The position numbers and the translations under genes were made by a program. A DNA stretch of 64,000 bases, taken from Acidobacteriota bacterium. Lineage in GTDB: Bacteria; Acidobacteriota; Blastocatellia; RBC074. A model generated the notes under the pieces. It was not told the DNA's origin, searched no databases, and saw only the letters and a list, made by a program, of their open reading frames with translations. The stretch spans positions 111,756 through 175,755 of the forward strand of contig JAFDVL010000029.1 in NCBI GenBank assembly GCA_018268995.1, read 5' to 3'. This document shows positions 1-8,905 of this stretch, one piece after another; position 1 is the stretch's first letter; each line of letters opens with the position of its first letter.

Positions 1-757
1 GACGAATCCGCATCACCATTCGCGCCTGATCCTGTAAATCTGCAAAATTGATCCCATCAGAGCCTTTGATCGAAATTGATAAGCTTCGGCGTGCGCCCCA
101 GTTTTTTTGGAAGGTCGTCACAGGAATCATGACAAATTCATCCTGTGATTGCCCGAAAACTGTACCTTGCTCTTTGGCGACCCCGATGACCTCAAATGGC
201 AATCCGTCAATTTTAAGCTCCAGTCCCACAACATCGCGTCGGCCAAATAACCTGTCAGCAACTTCTGTCCCGATCATCGTGACGTAACGGCTGTTTTTTT
301 CGTCCATGTCACCGATGTAGCGGCCAATATCCGCCTGCACTGTATCAATGTTCGCCATCGAAGCCGTGACACCTTTTACAGTAATACTGTTCGGCATTTT
401 TTCATTGCCACGTTTAACTTCAGCATTCGTATTACCTGAGGCTCCGATATAGGTTGCCAGCGTCATTCGTTCCCGCAAATATTCAACGTCGTCAAGCGTT
501 AAGTCTTTGTTGCGGCGATTGGCTTCAAGGAATTCTTCAAAGCTGGTGATGATGCCGAATTTTTCAATCGAGAGCGTATTCGCACCTTGATCGGCAATCT
601 TTTCGGCGATGTAGCGGTTGGCACCTTCAATCACAGACGCGACGGCGACGACTGTCATCACCCCGAAAATAACACCAATGAGCGTCAGCGCACTGCGCAA
701 TTTGTTGGCTCGCAGAGAGGCAAGCGCAAGTTTAAAGGATTCAATTAGGGCGTACAT
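1..757 (-). CDS. MacB/FtsX-type ABC transporter permease, N-terminal part (runs off the window)
   Basis: Translating the minus strand from an ATG at 757 gives an open frame of 252 codons that leaves the window at base 1. The N-terminus (MYALIESFKLALASLRANK) runs into a first membrane segment with the typical LRSALTLIGVIFGV stretch of MacB-family permeases. A long extracytoplasmic MacB periplasmic-core-like domain follows, including EVIGVAKEQGTVFGQSQ and an IGTEVADRLFG stretch. The family moves substrates from inner membrane or periplasm using a separate ATPase. The C-terminal three membrane helices lie outside the window, so the product is partial here. A paralogous permease is at 37837-39354. 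Function in the family is fairly sure; the substrate is unknown. Confidence 0.85.
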   Translation of the reverse strand, partial: MYALIESFKLALASLRANKLRSALTLIGVIFGVMTVVAVASVIEGANRYIAEKIADQGANTLSIEKFGIITSFEEFLEANRRNKDLTLDDVEYLRERMTLATYIGASGNTNAEVKRGNEKMPNSITVKGVTASMANIDTVQADIGRYIGDMDEKNSRYVTMIGTEVADRLFGRRDVVGLELKIDGLPFEVIGVAKEQGTVFGQSQDEFVMIPVTTFQKNWGARRSLSISIKGSDGINFADLQDQARMVMRIR

Positions 758-903
758 AAAACCTGTCTGAAGACGTGGAGCTAACGGAAGATCAGTCAAT
801 CAAACGCCCTAAACGATATTCCAGATGCGGAAGTTGCAGTAATTTGCGGTGTCTTATTGGCTGAGAATCAAAGGCTGAGGACGCAACCAGAAGCAGCGGG
901 TAA

Positions 904-1932
904 TTAGAGTTCAGGCAGATTGACATTGCGGTCGCCTAACAAACCTTCATGCAAACAATTTGCAAAGCACTCGACGACTTGCGGGTCGAATTGGGTTCCG
1001 GCTGCCTCTCGCAAACGATCAATGGCGATTTCTTGGCTTAGCCCTTTTCGATAAGGGCGGTCTGATGTCATCGCGTCATAGGCATCCACGACGGCGATGA
1101 TGCGTGCTTCCAGCGGGATTTGATCTCCGGCCAGATTGTCTGGATAGCCACGTCCATCCCACCATTCGTGATGGCGCAGCACAAATTCGCTGACACGCTT
1201 CAGCCGCGGCAATTTTTTTAAGGCTTCATACCCGCGCACGACGTGTTGATCCATAATGGCTTTTTCCCAATCTTCCAATCGGGATGGTTTGCGCAGAATA
1301 GCTTCCGGCACACCAATTTTGCCGATGTCGTGCAACAAGGCGGCGAGCTTTAGGTCGTAAACGGAACCTTCCTCCATCCCCAGCCTCATCCCGACTTCTG
1401 CCACGAAATTCAAAACCGCCCCGGAATGTTCTCCCGTGTAGTTGTCTTTGGCTGAAAGTAATGAAGCCAACGCAAGTAGAATGGAAGAATACGTATCTTC
1501 GAGTTCCTGATTCAGGAGGCGATTGGTCGCCCGAACTTCACTCATCAGGATCATGTTTTCAATCACATTCAGTAATTCCGGTTCGCTAAAAGGTTTGAGC
1601 AGGTATGCTGCCAGACCGTTAGAAAACAACGCGCGTTGTTCGGCTGGCGTAGCTCCTCGTCCGGTGAGCATGGCGACAGGCAAACATCCGGTACGGATGT
1701 TCTCGTGTTGCAGCGCAAGCAGGTCGAAGACCTCTTTGCCCGTCATATCGCCCAGGGAATAGTCAAGTAAGATTAAATCGGGCTTCTTTTCTGCGACGAT
1801 TCTCAAGGCTTCCTGTCCGTCAGGAGCGGCAAGGAAAGTGTAGCCGACTCTTTCCAAAATACTTTGCCCAACTAGGAGCTGCGACGGATCATCATCCACC
1901 CAGAGAACCCGTTTCTTTGCGTGAGGGAGCAT
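904..1932 (-). CDS. Response regulator with C-terminal HD-GYP phosphodiesterase domain
   Basis: 342 residues. Residues 7-125 form a receiver domain with the acidic pair at 13-15 (VDDDP), a phospho-acceptor Asp57 (LLDYSL) and Lys113 (LLKPF). After a helical linker, residues 145-330 form an HD-GYP domain with HDIGKIGVP at 201-209 and HHEWWDGRGYP at 254-264, so the metal ligands and the GYP motif are intact. HD-GYP proteins hydrolyse cyclic di-GMP, so the expected role is a phosphorylation-controlled c-di-GMP phosphodiesterase in the cytoplasm. No histidine kinase is adjacent, so the partner kinase is elsewhere. It is transcribed toward the truncated permease, with 146 bases between them. Confidence 0.93.
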   Translation of the reverse strand: MLPHAKKRVLWVDDDPSQLLVGQSILERVGYTFLAAPDGQEALRIVAEKKPDLILLDYSLGDMTGKEVFDLLALQHENIRTGCLPVAMLTGRGATPAEQRALFSNGLAAYLLKPFSEPELLNVIENMILMSEVRATNRLLNQELEDTYSSILLALASLLSAKDNYTGEHSGAVLNFVAEVGMRLGMEEGSVYDLKLAALLHDIGKIGVPEAILRKPSRLEDWEKAIMDQHVVRGYEALKKLPRLKRVSEFVLRHHEWWDGRGYPDNLAGDQIPLEARIIAVVDAYDAMTSDRPYRKGLSQEIAIDRLREAAGTQFDPQVVECFANCLHEGLLGDRNVNLPEL

Positions 1933-2663
1933 AAACTTGGTTCCTGATCTAAGTACGGCTAGGGGATACAGATAGCCGTGACAATGTTGGTATTATTCAG
2001 CAGCGGGCAAAGTCAAAACTGGCATACTATCCCACGACCAGTATTGCTTTGGTTAATGTTTAGAGCGGAATGTGTGTAGTAATAAAGGGACAAGTTGCCG
2101 GGAGGCAAATTCCTTAGCCAAGTTAGCGATCCTACTTGTACTGTGCAACCCGGATGAACTTCAGGTGATAATTACTCGTTGACCACTCAAACAACATCAG
2201 CGACCGCTGTGACACAAACTTACAGGACGAACTAATGTGGGGTCGGGAATCCTGTAATATGCAGGGACCTATTGTGTTGGTAGAAAGGCAAGAAATCCCC
2301 GAATTTTACTCCAGAAATCTGGAACTAAAACGTAACGGACACTTCTCAAATAGTAGGGCACATGAATCTTATATTGGGGTACTGAATAATCAAGTCAGCT
2401 ACCAACAATGCGCAGTATACCAGAGCCTTTTGGCGAGGCAAGCGTTATTAAAGTGGTGGCTGGAAGCGCAGTTCGGACGTGGGTTTTAATTGGGAGCAGG
2501 CAATAAAAATCGGCGCTGTTTTCAAGAACTGCCGGGCAAACTCACTGGAGCAGACTTTTCTTGCCGACCGTTTTGTCGCTGCTTGCAATCGGCAGGTGAT
2601 TCAGTAAAATGGCGGAGCCTTGCGCACCTAATATTTGATTCGTCAATAAAGGAGATAGAACGA
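1933..2663. other. Gene-poor gap of about 730 bases
   Basis: This stretch separates the HD-GYP gene (minus) from the ferredoxin gene (plus) and should hold both promoters. One 84-codon plus-strand frame (2235-2489) begins with ATG but has no clear ribosome-binding site, no recognisable domain and no neighbour logic, so I do not call it a gene. No tRNA, riboswitch or long inverted repeat was seen. Confidence 0.5.
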
Positions 2664-2924
2664 ATGGCCGCTTATGTAATTTGCGAACCGTGTATCGGCA
2701 CGAAAGACACGGCGTGTGTGGATGTTTGCCCGGTGGATTGCATTCATCCACGTCGGGATGAACCAGAGTTCGAATCAACCCAGATGCTTTATATCAACCC
2801 GGATGAGTGTATTGATTGTGGTGCTTGCCAACCGGCTTGCCCTGTTGAGGCCATCTTTCGCGATGAAGATGTACCGGAGCAGTGGCAAAGCTATATTGAA
2901 CTCAACGCCACTCATTATCAGTAA
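2664..2924 (+). CDS. fdxA: 7Fe ferredoxin ([3Fe-4S][4Fe-4S])
   Basis: 86-residue soluble electron carrier. The ATG at 2664 follows a GGAG site 10 bases upstream and begins MAAYVICEPCIG; a longer in-frame reading upstream is not protein-like. Cysteines at 10, 18 and 22 with Pro23 give the C-x7-C-x3-CP pattern of the 3Fe cluster, and Cys 49, 52, 55 and 59 (CIDCGACQPACP) belong to the second cluster. The C-terminal EDVPEQWQSYIELN closely resembles the Thermus-type 7Fe ferredoxin tail. The gene stands alone, followed 10 bases later by a strong hairpin, so it is probably monocistronic. The redox partner cannot be told from context. Confidence 0.95.
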   Translation: MAAYVICEPCIGTKDTACVDVCPVDCIHPRRDEPEFESTQMLYINPDECIDCGACQPACPVEAIFRDEDVPEQWQSYIELNATHYQ

Positions 2925-2933
2925 ATTAAGGGA

Positions 2934-2977
2934 AGCGATAGCGATCCTCAGCAGTTGTGGTGCTGATCGCTATCGCT
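2934..2977. terminator. Hairpin after the ferredoxin gene, terminator-like
   Basis: Inverted repeat with 13-bp arms (AGCGATAGCGATC against GATCGCTATCGCT) extended by a further five pairs across a 3-base bulge. It starts 10 bases past the ferredoxin stop. No U-run follows directly, so it may instead be a palindromic repeat of the kind seen elsewhere in this window. Confidence 0.5.
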
Positions 2978-3338
2978 GTTGCTAAGTATGTGGGAGCAGT
3001 TCTGTTTATTTTTGGCTTTGTTGGGCTGTTTGCTGTTGGTGGGACGCCACTTGATCGCGAATCGCAGCCGCAGTTGCCACAATGAAGTCTGTTCTTGTGA
3101 CGAACCAAAGCCATTAGCTCAGCTTGCCGGGCGGAAACAACACCGTAAGCCGTAACAAAGATTTTCTGCTCGCTCGTATTATGCGTTGCCGATGAGGTTC
3201 GCTTAGCGCCAAGTCCTCCCGCTAAGTTTATTTGGCTGAGTTTTAATCACACTGCTGTCACGTTTCTCTTGCCCGCACAAGTCATCGCCCCTGCATTTGC
3301 CCCCGCTTATAAATCGCTACGATCAGGTTGCATACTCA
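2978..3338. other. Intergenic region upstream of the ABC exporter genes
   Basis: About 360 bases between the ferredoxin hairpin and the ATPase start. A 62-codon antisense frame (2926-3114) lacks protein character. No other structure recognised. Confidence 0.4.
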
Positions 3339-4154
3339 ATGGTTAATCCTTCCGAAGTTGCCCAATTCACTTCACCTGCATCGAGCGTGACGCCCGCGCC
3401 TATTGCTTTGCGCTTGCGTCATCTGACACGGCGTTTTGGGGATTTTGTTGCTGTCAATAATCTGAATCTGGAAGTTCGACGAGGCTCTTTTTTAGGGTTT
3501 CTTGGCCCGAATGGAGCTGGCAAATCCACGACCATCAAAATGGTGACGGGGTTGCTGGCCCCGTCGCAAGGGCAGATTGAAATTCTGGATCGTGATTTAG
3601 AGGCGGAACCGATTGCAGTCAAACGCTTGATCGGCGTCGTCCCAGAAGACCTGAACTTATTTGATCGGCTCACAGGCGCGGAATATTTGACTTTTGTTGG
3701 TCGAATGCACGAACTGGAACGGCATGTGATTGCCGAGCGCACCGCCGAGTTGCTGCACGTCATGGAGTTGGAGGAAAAGCCCAAAGCTTTGATTATTGAA
3801 TATTCGCACGGCATGCGAAAAAAGATTTCCCTCGCCGCTGCCCTGATTCATAACCCGCAGGTGTTGTTTCTGGATGAACCGTTTGAAGGCGTAGATGCAG
3901 TGGCTGCGCGGGTGATTAAAAATTTGCTGGAGCGAATGCGCGAACGTGGTGTCACGATCTTTTTGACTTCGCATATTTTGGAAATTGTCGAACGGCTTTG
4001 CACCGATATTGCTATCATCAATCACGGACGGCTCATCGTTTCCGGGCCGCTGGATGAACTACGCGCCCAGGCTGGGACGAATCTCGAAGATTATTTTGTG
4101 AATCTGGTGGGAGGCGAAAGGCCCCTGGCTGATACTTTATCGTGGATTGGCTGA
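3339..4154 (+). CDS. ABC-2 type exporter ATP-binding protein
   Basis: 271 residues from the ATG at 3339; a TTG at 3297 would add 14 residues but has no better ribosome site. Walker A is GPNGAGKST, Walker B is VLFLDEPFEG, and the switch His lies in FLTSHI. The signature motif is unusual, YSHGMRKK instead of LSGGQ, a form seen in CcmA/NatA-like exporter ATPases. It powers the membrane protein encoded 39 bases downstream. Substrate unknown; drug, polysaccharide or Na+ export are all possible for this family. Confidence 0.92.
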   Translation: MVNPSEVAQFTSPASSVTPAPIALRLRHLTRRFGDFVAVNNLNLEVRRGSFLGFLGPNGAGKSTTIKMVTGLLAPSQGQIEILDRDLEAEPIAVKRLIGVVPEDLNLFDRLTGAEYLTFVGRMHELERHVIAERTAELLHVMELEEKPKALIIEYSHGMRKKISLAAALIHNPQVLFLDEPFEGVDAVAARVIKNLLERMRERGVTIFLTSHILEIVERLCTDIAIINHGRLIVSGPLDELRAQAGTNLEDYFVNLVGGERPLADTLSWIG

Positions 4155-4193
4155 GCTGTGGCCTGTCTCAAATTTCAAATCTCAAATTTTAGG

Positions 4194-5837
4194 ATGTCGC
4201 AACTCCACACGCTTTTTTGGCTCCGCTATCGAATTTTCAGGAATTCGCTCACCACACGGGGCGAAATGGCGCGCAAAATCTTGAATACAGTTTTGTTGTT
4301 GATTCCCGTGCTTTTGAGTGTCGGAATCGGGATCGGATTGTTTTTGCTTTTGCTGTTTGTTGAGCAAGCGCGAACCCCCATTATGAATGGAGGGATGACA
4401 ACGGTTCTGGCCACGTTACTGTTTTTGATGTTGATCTCGCAGTCCACGGGCGCTTCCTCTCATTTTGATCCCTCGAAATTTGCACTGTTCCCCATTAAGT
4501 TCGGCAAACTGTATGTGCTGAATCTGATGTCAGCTGTTGGCGAATTTTCGATGCTGATGGTGTTGCCTTCAATGGCGGGCATGTTGCTTGGGCTGGGATT
4601 TGCGTACGGGCATATCTTTGGGGGCGTCATCGTTTTTTTGTTGGCCCTGCTCTGGGTTACGTCGCTGTTTATTTGTACCGGGATGCTTTTTGCCTGGTTG
4701 CTCTCAGGCCGTAAACGCAGCCGGGAAATTCTGTTTGCTTTGCTCATTGGCCTGATGACGGTGGGCGGTCAATTGTTGCCCCGTTTTTTTATCACTCCGC
4801 AGGGCAGAGGTCTGATGCGATGGCTGTTGCCGTACCGGGATATTATCACGACGGTCATAGATTGGACGCCAATCGGTGTTTGGTCATTTTTTTTCCGCCA
4901 TTTGGTAGAAGGAGAAACCGCAACGGCATATATCCGATTAGTGCTTGTTTGCGGCATCTGGATTAGCTTGGCTTTGGCGATAGGGCTTAGGCTTTTCACG
5001 CGGCTGGCAACCAGCCCACGGGCCAGCAGCACTGCGAGCCGCGTTCCAAGGGGCAAGCGCGCGGCTGCCACGAATACCTTTCTTTCCTTTCATCTGCCTT
5101 TTGTTCCTGGCCAAATTGCGGTCGTGATCGCAAAAGAGTTGCGCTATTTTGCTCGTAACCCTGCCACCTATCTGACAATCATCTCCTCGCTGATTTTCCC
5201 CCTGCTCTTTTTTCGCACGGGGCGGAGCGGCACCAATAGCAATTTGTGGATTAGCGGCTGGATCGTCTATGTATTTGCGATGAACCTGCAATATTTTGCG
5301 GGATTGTTTGCTTACGATGCCGCCGGATTTCGGCTTTATCTTTTAGTGCCGATCAGATGGACGCGGTTATTGTTGGGCAAAAACGCTGCAATCTGGTTGT
5401 TGGTGACTACCCAGATTACTTTGGTTTTGCTGAGCGCCGAGCTGCTCGACCACAATTTGACGTTTGAAAAAGTCTATATTGCCGGATGCTCCATGCTCAG
5501 TGCGATGGCCATGTACAGCGTGGTTGGAAACTATGTTTCGATTTATTTCCCCTATCGCATTAATTTCGGCGTTCCGGCGCGGCGACGAGAAAACTGGTCA
5601 GGCATTAGCTTGCTGGTGCAATTCGCGCTTTTGTTTGGCGTGATGGGCCTGTTGTTATTGCCGATAGGAGCCGCATATTGGTTCAGGGCTCCGAAGATGT
5701 TGTATTTCCTATTTGCGGTGCTGGTCGTAGCCAGTTGGACGGTATACTTCCTGTTTCTTGAAACTCAGGCAAAACTGTTGGCTGCCCGCCGCTTTGACAT
5801 CGCTGAAACGTTGACGCGAAGGACTGAGAAAGTGTGA
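4194..5837 (+). CDS. ABC-2 type exporter membrane protein
   Basis: 547 residues from the ATG at 4194. A GTG at 4158 would add 12 residues derived from an AT-rich direct repeat (CAAATTTCAAAT then CTCAAATTT), so the later start is preferred. The protein is highly hydrophobic with about 10-12 predicted membrane spans, including VLLLIPVLLSVGIGIGLFLL near residue 40, and a basic, low-complexity loop near 280-300. No catalytic motif is present. It follows the ATPase gene in the same direction, so the two probably form one exporter. Homology beyond ABC-2 permease-like is not clear. Confidence 0.8.
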   Translation: MSQLHTLFWLRYRIFRNSLTTRGEMARKILNTVLLLIPVLLSVGIGIGLFLLLLFVEQARTPIMNGGMTTVLATLLFLMLISQSTGASSHFDPSKFALFPIKFGKLYVLNLMSAVGEFSMLMVLPSMAGMLLGLGFAYGHIFGGVIVFLLALLWVTSLFICTGMLFAWLLSGRKRSREILFALLIGLMTVGGQLLPRFFITPQGRGLMRWLLPYRDIITTVIDWTPIGVWSFFFRHLVEGETATAYIRLVLVCGIWISLALAIGLRLFTRLATSPRASSTASRVPRGKRAAATNTFLSFHLPFVPGQIAVVIAKELRYFARNPATYLTIISSLIFPLLFFRTGRSGTNSNLWISGWIVYVFAMNLQYFAGLFAYDAAGFRLYLLVPIRWTRLLLGKNAAIWLLVTTQITLVLLSAELLDHNLTFEKVYIAGCSMLSAMAMYSVVGNYVSIYFPYRINFGVPARRRENWSGISLLVQFALLFGVMGLLLLPIGAAYWFRAPKMLYFLFAVLVVASWTVYFLFLETQAKLLAARRFDIAETLTRRTEKV

Positions 5838-5841
5838 AAAG

Positions 5842-5912
5842 CAGCGAGGAAGTCGGAGAGAAAGAGAGAAAGAGCGACTGAGAGCTCCTCATCTCTCCGT
5901 CATTTCTTCGCC
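5842..5912. repeat. Purine/pyrimidine imperfect palindrome
   Basis: Purine-rich left arm (GCGAGGAAGTCGGAGAG) pairs imperfectly with the pyrimidine-rich right arm (CTCTCCGTCATTTCTTCGC). It fills the gap between convergent genes, and its right arm runs into the last codons of the metallophosphoesterase gene. Confidence 0.55.
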
Positions 5913-6811
5913 TTAATTGTCAGCACCGAAATCTCAGGCGGCACTCGAAATCGCAGTGGCAGGATACTGGTTCCGATTCCTGTTGAGACAAAGATTCTTT
6001 TAGATCCTTCTTCCACATATCCAATCGCATATTTTTCGCCGTAATCCGAGGGCACAACGCGCCGGCCAAGCAACGGTAAATTTACCTGCCCGCCATGCGT
6101 ATGCCCGGCCAAAGTCAAAATGAACGGGGGCGGTAATTTGAGAAAAATGTCAGGGGTATGAGTCAGTCCCAGAACCGGGTCTGTGGTTGTAATGCTTCTT
6201 ACCGTTTTCTCAATATCATCCTTGTGCGAAAAATAATCGCCCAATCCTGCCAGCCATAAAGTTTGCCCGTTGCGCTGAATAGGGATGGCTTCGTTGGTAA
6301 GCACGCGGATTCCCACCTGCTGAAACGCTGCGGTCACGCGCTCAGCTCCAAACCACCAATCGTGATTTCCGAGTACGGCATAAACCCCGAGCGGCGCTCG
6401 CAAGTCCTTCAGGACAGCAGTAAAAGTTTCGGGATCGGTGAACGTCCCACCCACTACGCCCTGGATCACGTAATCACCGAGCAGCACGATCAAATCAGGC
6501 TGTTGTTCATTTGTACGCGCGACAATCTCGCGCACTTTGTCGAGCGTGATGTGCGGTGACCCAACGTGCAAATCCGCGAGCGCTACGATTTTGCATTGCT
6601 CAAATCCTTGTGGCCAGCCGGGAATTTCAACAGTGCTGGATCGAACGATCAGACGGTTTGGCTCAATGAAAACAGACCACAAAACAAGCACAATCCCCAT
6701 CAAGGCAGCGAGGCCAAGCAGGTGTAAATAATAGCGTCGCCCCGCACGCCAGGCCCGCATATCCAGCCATCGAAGCCAGGCTTTTCTGCGCCGAAAAGAA
6801 GATGTGCTCAT
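5900..6811 (-). CDS. Membrane-anchored metallophosphoesterase (YkuE-like)
   Basis: 303 residues. A basic N-terminus is followed by one membrane span at about 30-50 (LLGLAALMGIVLVLWSVF). The calcineurin-type domain has all its metal-binding motifs: ADLHVG, LLGDYV, VLGNHDWW and the C-terminal AGHTHGGQV. The family hydrolyses phosphate mono- or diesters at a dinuclear metal site; the YkuE/LpxH-like group acts at the membrane on lipids or cell-wall precursors, but the substrate here is unknown. Its ATG overlaps the stop of the upstream C69 peptidase gene by four bases (ATGA), so they are translationally coupled. Confidence 0.9.
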   Translation of the reverse strand: MSTSSFRRRKAWLRWLDMRAWRAGRRYYLHLLGLAALMGIVLVLWSVFIEPNRLIVRSSTVEIPGWPQGFEQCKIVALADLHVGSPHITLDKVREIVARTNEQQPDLIVLLGDYVIQGVVGGTFTDPETFTAVLKDLRAPLGVYAVLGNHDWWFGAERVTAAFQQVGIRVLTNEAIPIQRNGQTLWLAGLGDYFSHKDDIEKTVRSITTTDPVLGLTHTPDIFLKLPPPFILTLAGHTHGGQVNLPLLGRRVVPSDYGEKYAIGYVEEGSKRIFVSTGIGTSILPLRFRVPPEISVLTIKAKK

Positions 6812-8085
6812 TCCGATTCCCCCGCAAAACGCGCTAAAAACATCTGATCCAATTTATCTTGTTCCTCCCAATACCGATCAAAGAACGAATAGCTTTTGCG
6901 CCCTCTGGCAATCCGTTTGACGCGCTCAGTCCACGCCGGAATTTGTTGCTGATGTGCTGTCCAGGCGTCTGCTTCCTGACCAGACAAAACATCTGCTTGC
7001 AAAGAAACGCGGGCGGCCTCAAACACGGCACGACGGCGGGCATAATCGCCAAGCACAGCGCGATGCAATTGTTCGTGTTGCCAGAAGAGCTTTTCTGGAT
7101 CGCCCAGTTTGTTATCACGTCCGAGCAGGACAGGTTTATAAACACTGAGGCAGGGCGACGATGTGCCTGTCAAATAATGCGCTGACCCCGTAGCTGTTAG
7201 CCGACTAACCATTGAACCAGTCGTTTGTCCCGAACGTCGCGTCGGCCACCACGAAGCATGCGCGCAAGGCATCTGTATCTTCCAACCTTGTTTTGGTGTG
7301 AGGCCGTTGTGATCGCGCAACGCTGCAAAAACATCCTCGCGGCTTACACCGTTTTCCTTGCTGTTCAGAATTTGGAAGGTACAGGCGCGGCGAATCTCAC
7401 CTGCGCTTAAATTCGAGCGATTGGCATCACCAAAACACTTGGCGAAATCGAAATCGGAACTCGACTGACACCAGCCCTGACTGCGCGCAAAGTCGTACGC
7501 ATCTGGCGAGATCAAATCGAATTCTTTGCCAATGGTCAGCACGTTTGAGATGGTGCGGATGCCTTTGACCTTCTCTGCGACCCAGTATTTATCGGCAGTT
7601 TCCAGCACCCAGGCTTCGTGTGGGTCGGCAATGATGAATGAATTGTGGTAGCGAAATTTTGTATTCCGATAGCCGCAACGACCGCCTTGTCCATGCAGTG
7701 AAATCAGATCTGTGATGAGCGTTAATGCCTCGCGTGCTGTGTCTGCACGTTCCAGTGCCAGCCGTAGCAAATCCATTCCCGTCAGACCTTCTTTGGCATA
7801 CGGCAATTTGGTGAAAACGGCTTCATTGCCAATCGTCACGCCACGTTCGTTCGTGCCCATTTCTGCGCCCCACATCCAGAACGGGCGACTCAGCGCAACC
7901 TCAAATGTGTGATTGGCCTGCGGAATTGAAATGTGCGTGCAGCGGAGTTGCGTCGGAGCCGAATAGGTTTTTGCTGGACGATGCTCGACCAGTTGCGCCT
8001 CGCCCGGTTCACGGTCACTGTTTTTGCCAAACCACACCGCCCCATCAACCGTTGCGGGAGGAACTGCTACTATCGTGTCACACAT
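6808..8085 (-). CDS. C69/secernin-type peptidase
   Basis: 425 residues starting MCDTIVAVPP, with the nucleophile Cys at position 2 expected of C69 N-terminal-nucleophile hydrolases. VWFGKNSDREPGE and MGTNERGVTIGNEAVF are characteristic of the secernin/dipeptidase A superfamily. No signal peptide precedes the Cys, so it should be cytoplasmic. The family cleaves dipeptides or other amide bonds; substrate uncertain. It is the first gene of a two-gene minus-strand operon with the metallophosphoesterase and is divergent from the 2OG-oxygenase gene, with 119 bases between them. Confidence 0.88.
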   Translation of the reverse strand: MCDTIVAVPPATVDGAVWFGKNSDREPGEAQLVEHRPAKTYSAPTQLRCTHISIPQANHTFEVALSRPFWMWGAEMGTNERGVTIGNEAVFTKLPYAKEGLTGMDLLRLALERADTAREALTLITDLISLHGQGGRCGYRNTKFRYHNSFIIADPHEAWVLETADKYWVAEKVKGIRTISNVLTIGKEFDLISPDAYDFARSQGWCQSSSDFDFAKCFGDANRSNLSAGEIRRACTFQILNSKENGVSREDVFAALRDHNGLTPKQGWKIQMPCAHASWWPTRRSGQTTGSMVSRLTATGSAHYLTGTSSPCLSVYKPVLLGRDNKLGDPEKLFWQHEQLHRAVLGDYARRRAVFEAARVSLQADVLSGQEADAWTAHQQQIPAWTERVKRIARGRKSYSFFDRYWEEQDKLDQMFLARFAGESE

Positions 8086-8204
8086 AAACGATCAGAGTGA
8101 AAAACCCGAGCGAAGGTAGCAAGGAAATTGTTTTCAGGCAAATTACCTGTGCGCTTGCCTCTTCGCCCGGATAAATCAGGTGCGATATAGTAACCGCGAT
8201 CATC

Positions 8205-8831
8205 ATGGAAATTTATTCGACTCTTGTTGACCATCTTGCAGAACACGGCTGGGCTGTTACGTCAGAATTATTTGCACCGGAAACGATCACAGATCTCGCG
8301 GCGGAAGTCCGAACCTTGTGGGGAGCCGCAGCATTTAAAGCAGCTGGCGTGGGGCGCGGCGCAGATTTTCAGACTCGCGCTGACATCCGCAGCGATCATA
8401 TTTTGTGGTTGGATGATAAAAAGTTGACTGCGCCGCAAGCTGCCTATTGTCAGACACTCGAAACGCTGCGCCACGAACTCAACGCGCAACTCTTCGTCGG
8501 TGTGCAGGAGCTGGAAGCACATTATGCTGTGTATCCGCCCGGAGCGTTTTATCAAAAGCATGTTGATCGCTTTAGCACAGCGGATGAGCGCATCATTTCG
8601 TGTTCGCTGTACCTGAATCCAGACTGGTCTGAAGCCGATGGCGGCGCGCTTCGGTTGTATGAAGGCGAAAATTTTATTGAGGTTTCCCCCCAGGCCGGAA
8701 CGTTTGCCATCTTTCGCAGTGATGCGATTTATCACGAAGTTTTGCCTGCGACGCGAGAACGCTTTAGCCTGACGGGCTGGTTCAAACGCCGGTCTTTGCA
8801 ACACTACAGTGGCCTGTCAAGTCAGGTGTGA
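8205..8831 (+). CDS. 2-oxoglutarate-Fe(II) dioxygenase (prolyl-4-hydroxylase-like fold)
   Basis: 208 residues. The double-stranded beta-helix carries the iron triad: His119-x-Asp121 (YQKHVDRF) and His177 (IYHEVLP), with Arg184 or Arg186 as the likely 2-oxoglutarate binder. LYLNPDWSEADGGALRLY is typical of the 2OG-Fe(II) Oxy_3 group. Such enzymes hydroxylate protein or small-molecule substrates; the target is not evident. The GMC oxidoreductase follows 74 bases later in the same direction, so cotranscription is possible. Confidence 0.88.
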   Translation: MEIYSTLVDHLAEHGWAVTSELFAPETITDLAAEVRTLWGAAAFKAAGVGRGADFQTRADIRSDHILWLDDKKLTAPQAAYCQTLETLRHELNAQLFVGVQELEAHYAVYPPGAFYQKHVDRFSTADERIISCSLYLNPDWSEADGGALRLYEGENFIEVSPQAGTFAIFRSDAIYHEVLPATRERFSLTGWFKRRSLQHYSGLSSQV

Positions 8832-8905
8832 TTTTCAGAAGAGAACGCTGAGCAAAAAACTTAGCAGGCGGCACGTTTACTGTACGTCTCGTTACAGAGG
8901 AATTC

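Noticed and set aside
2235..2489. 84-codon open frame before the ferredoxin gene
   Set aside because: No ribosome site, no domain and no protein-like composition; probably chance.
2760..2780. tRNA-like GTTCGAATC string
   Set aside because: It lies inside the ferredoxin coding frame and no cloverleaf surrounds it.
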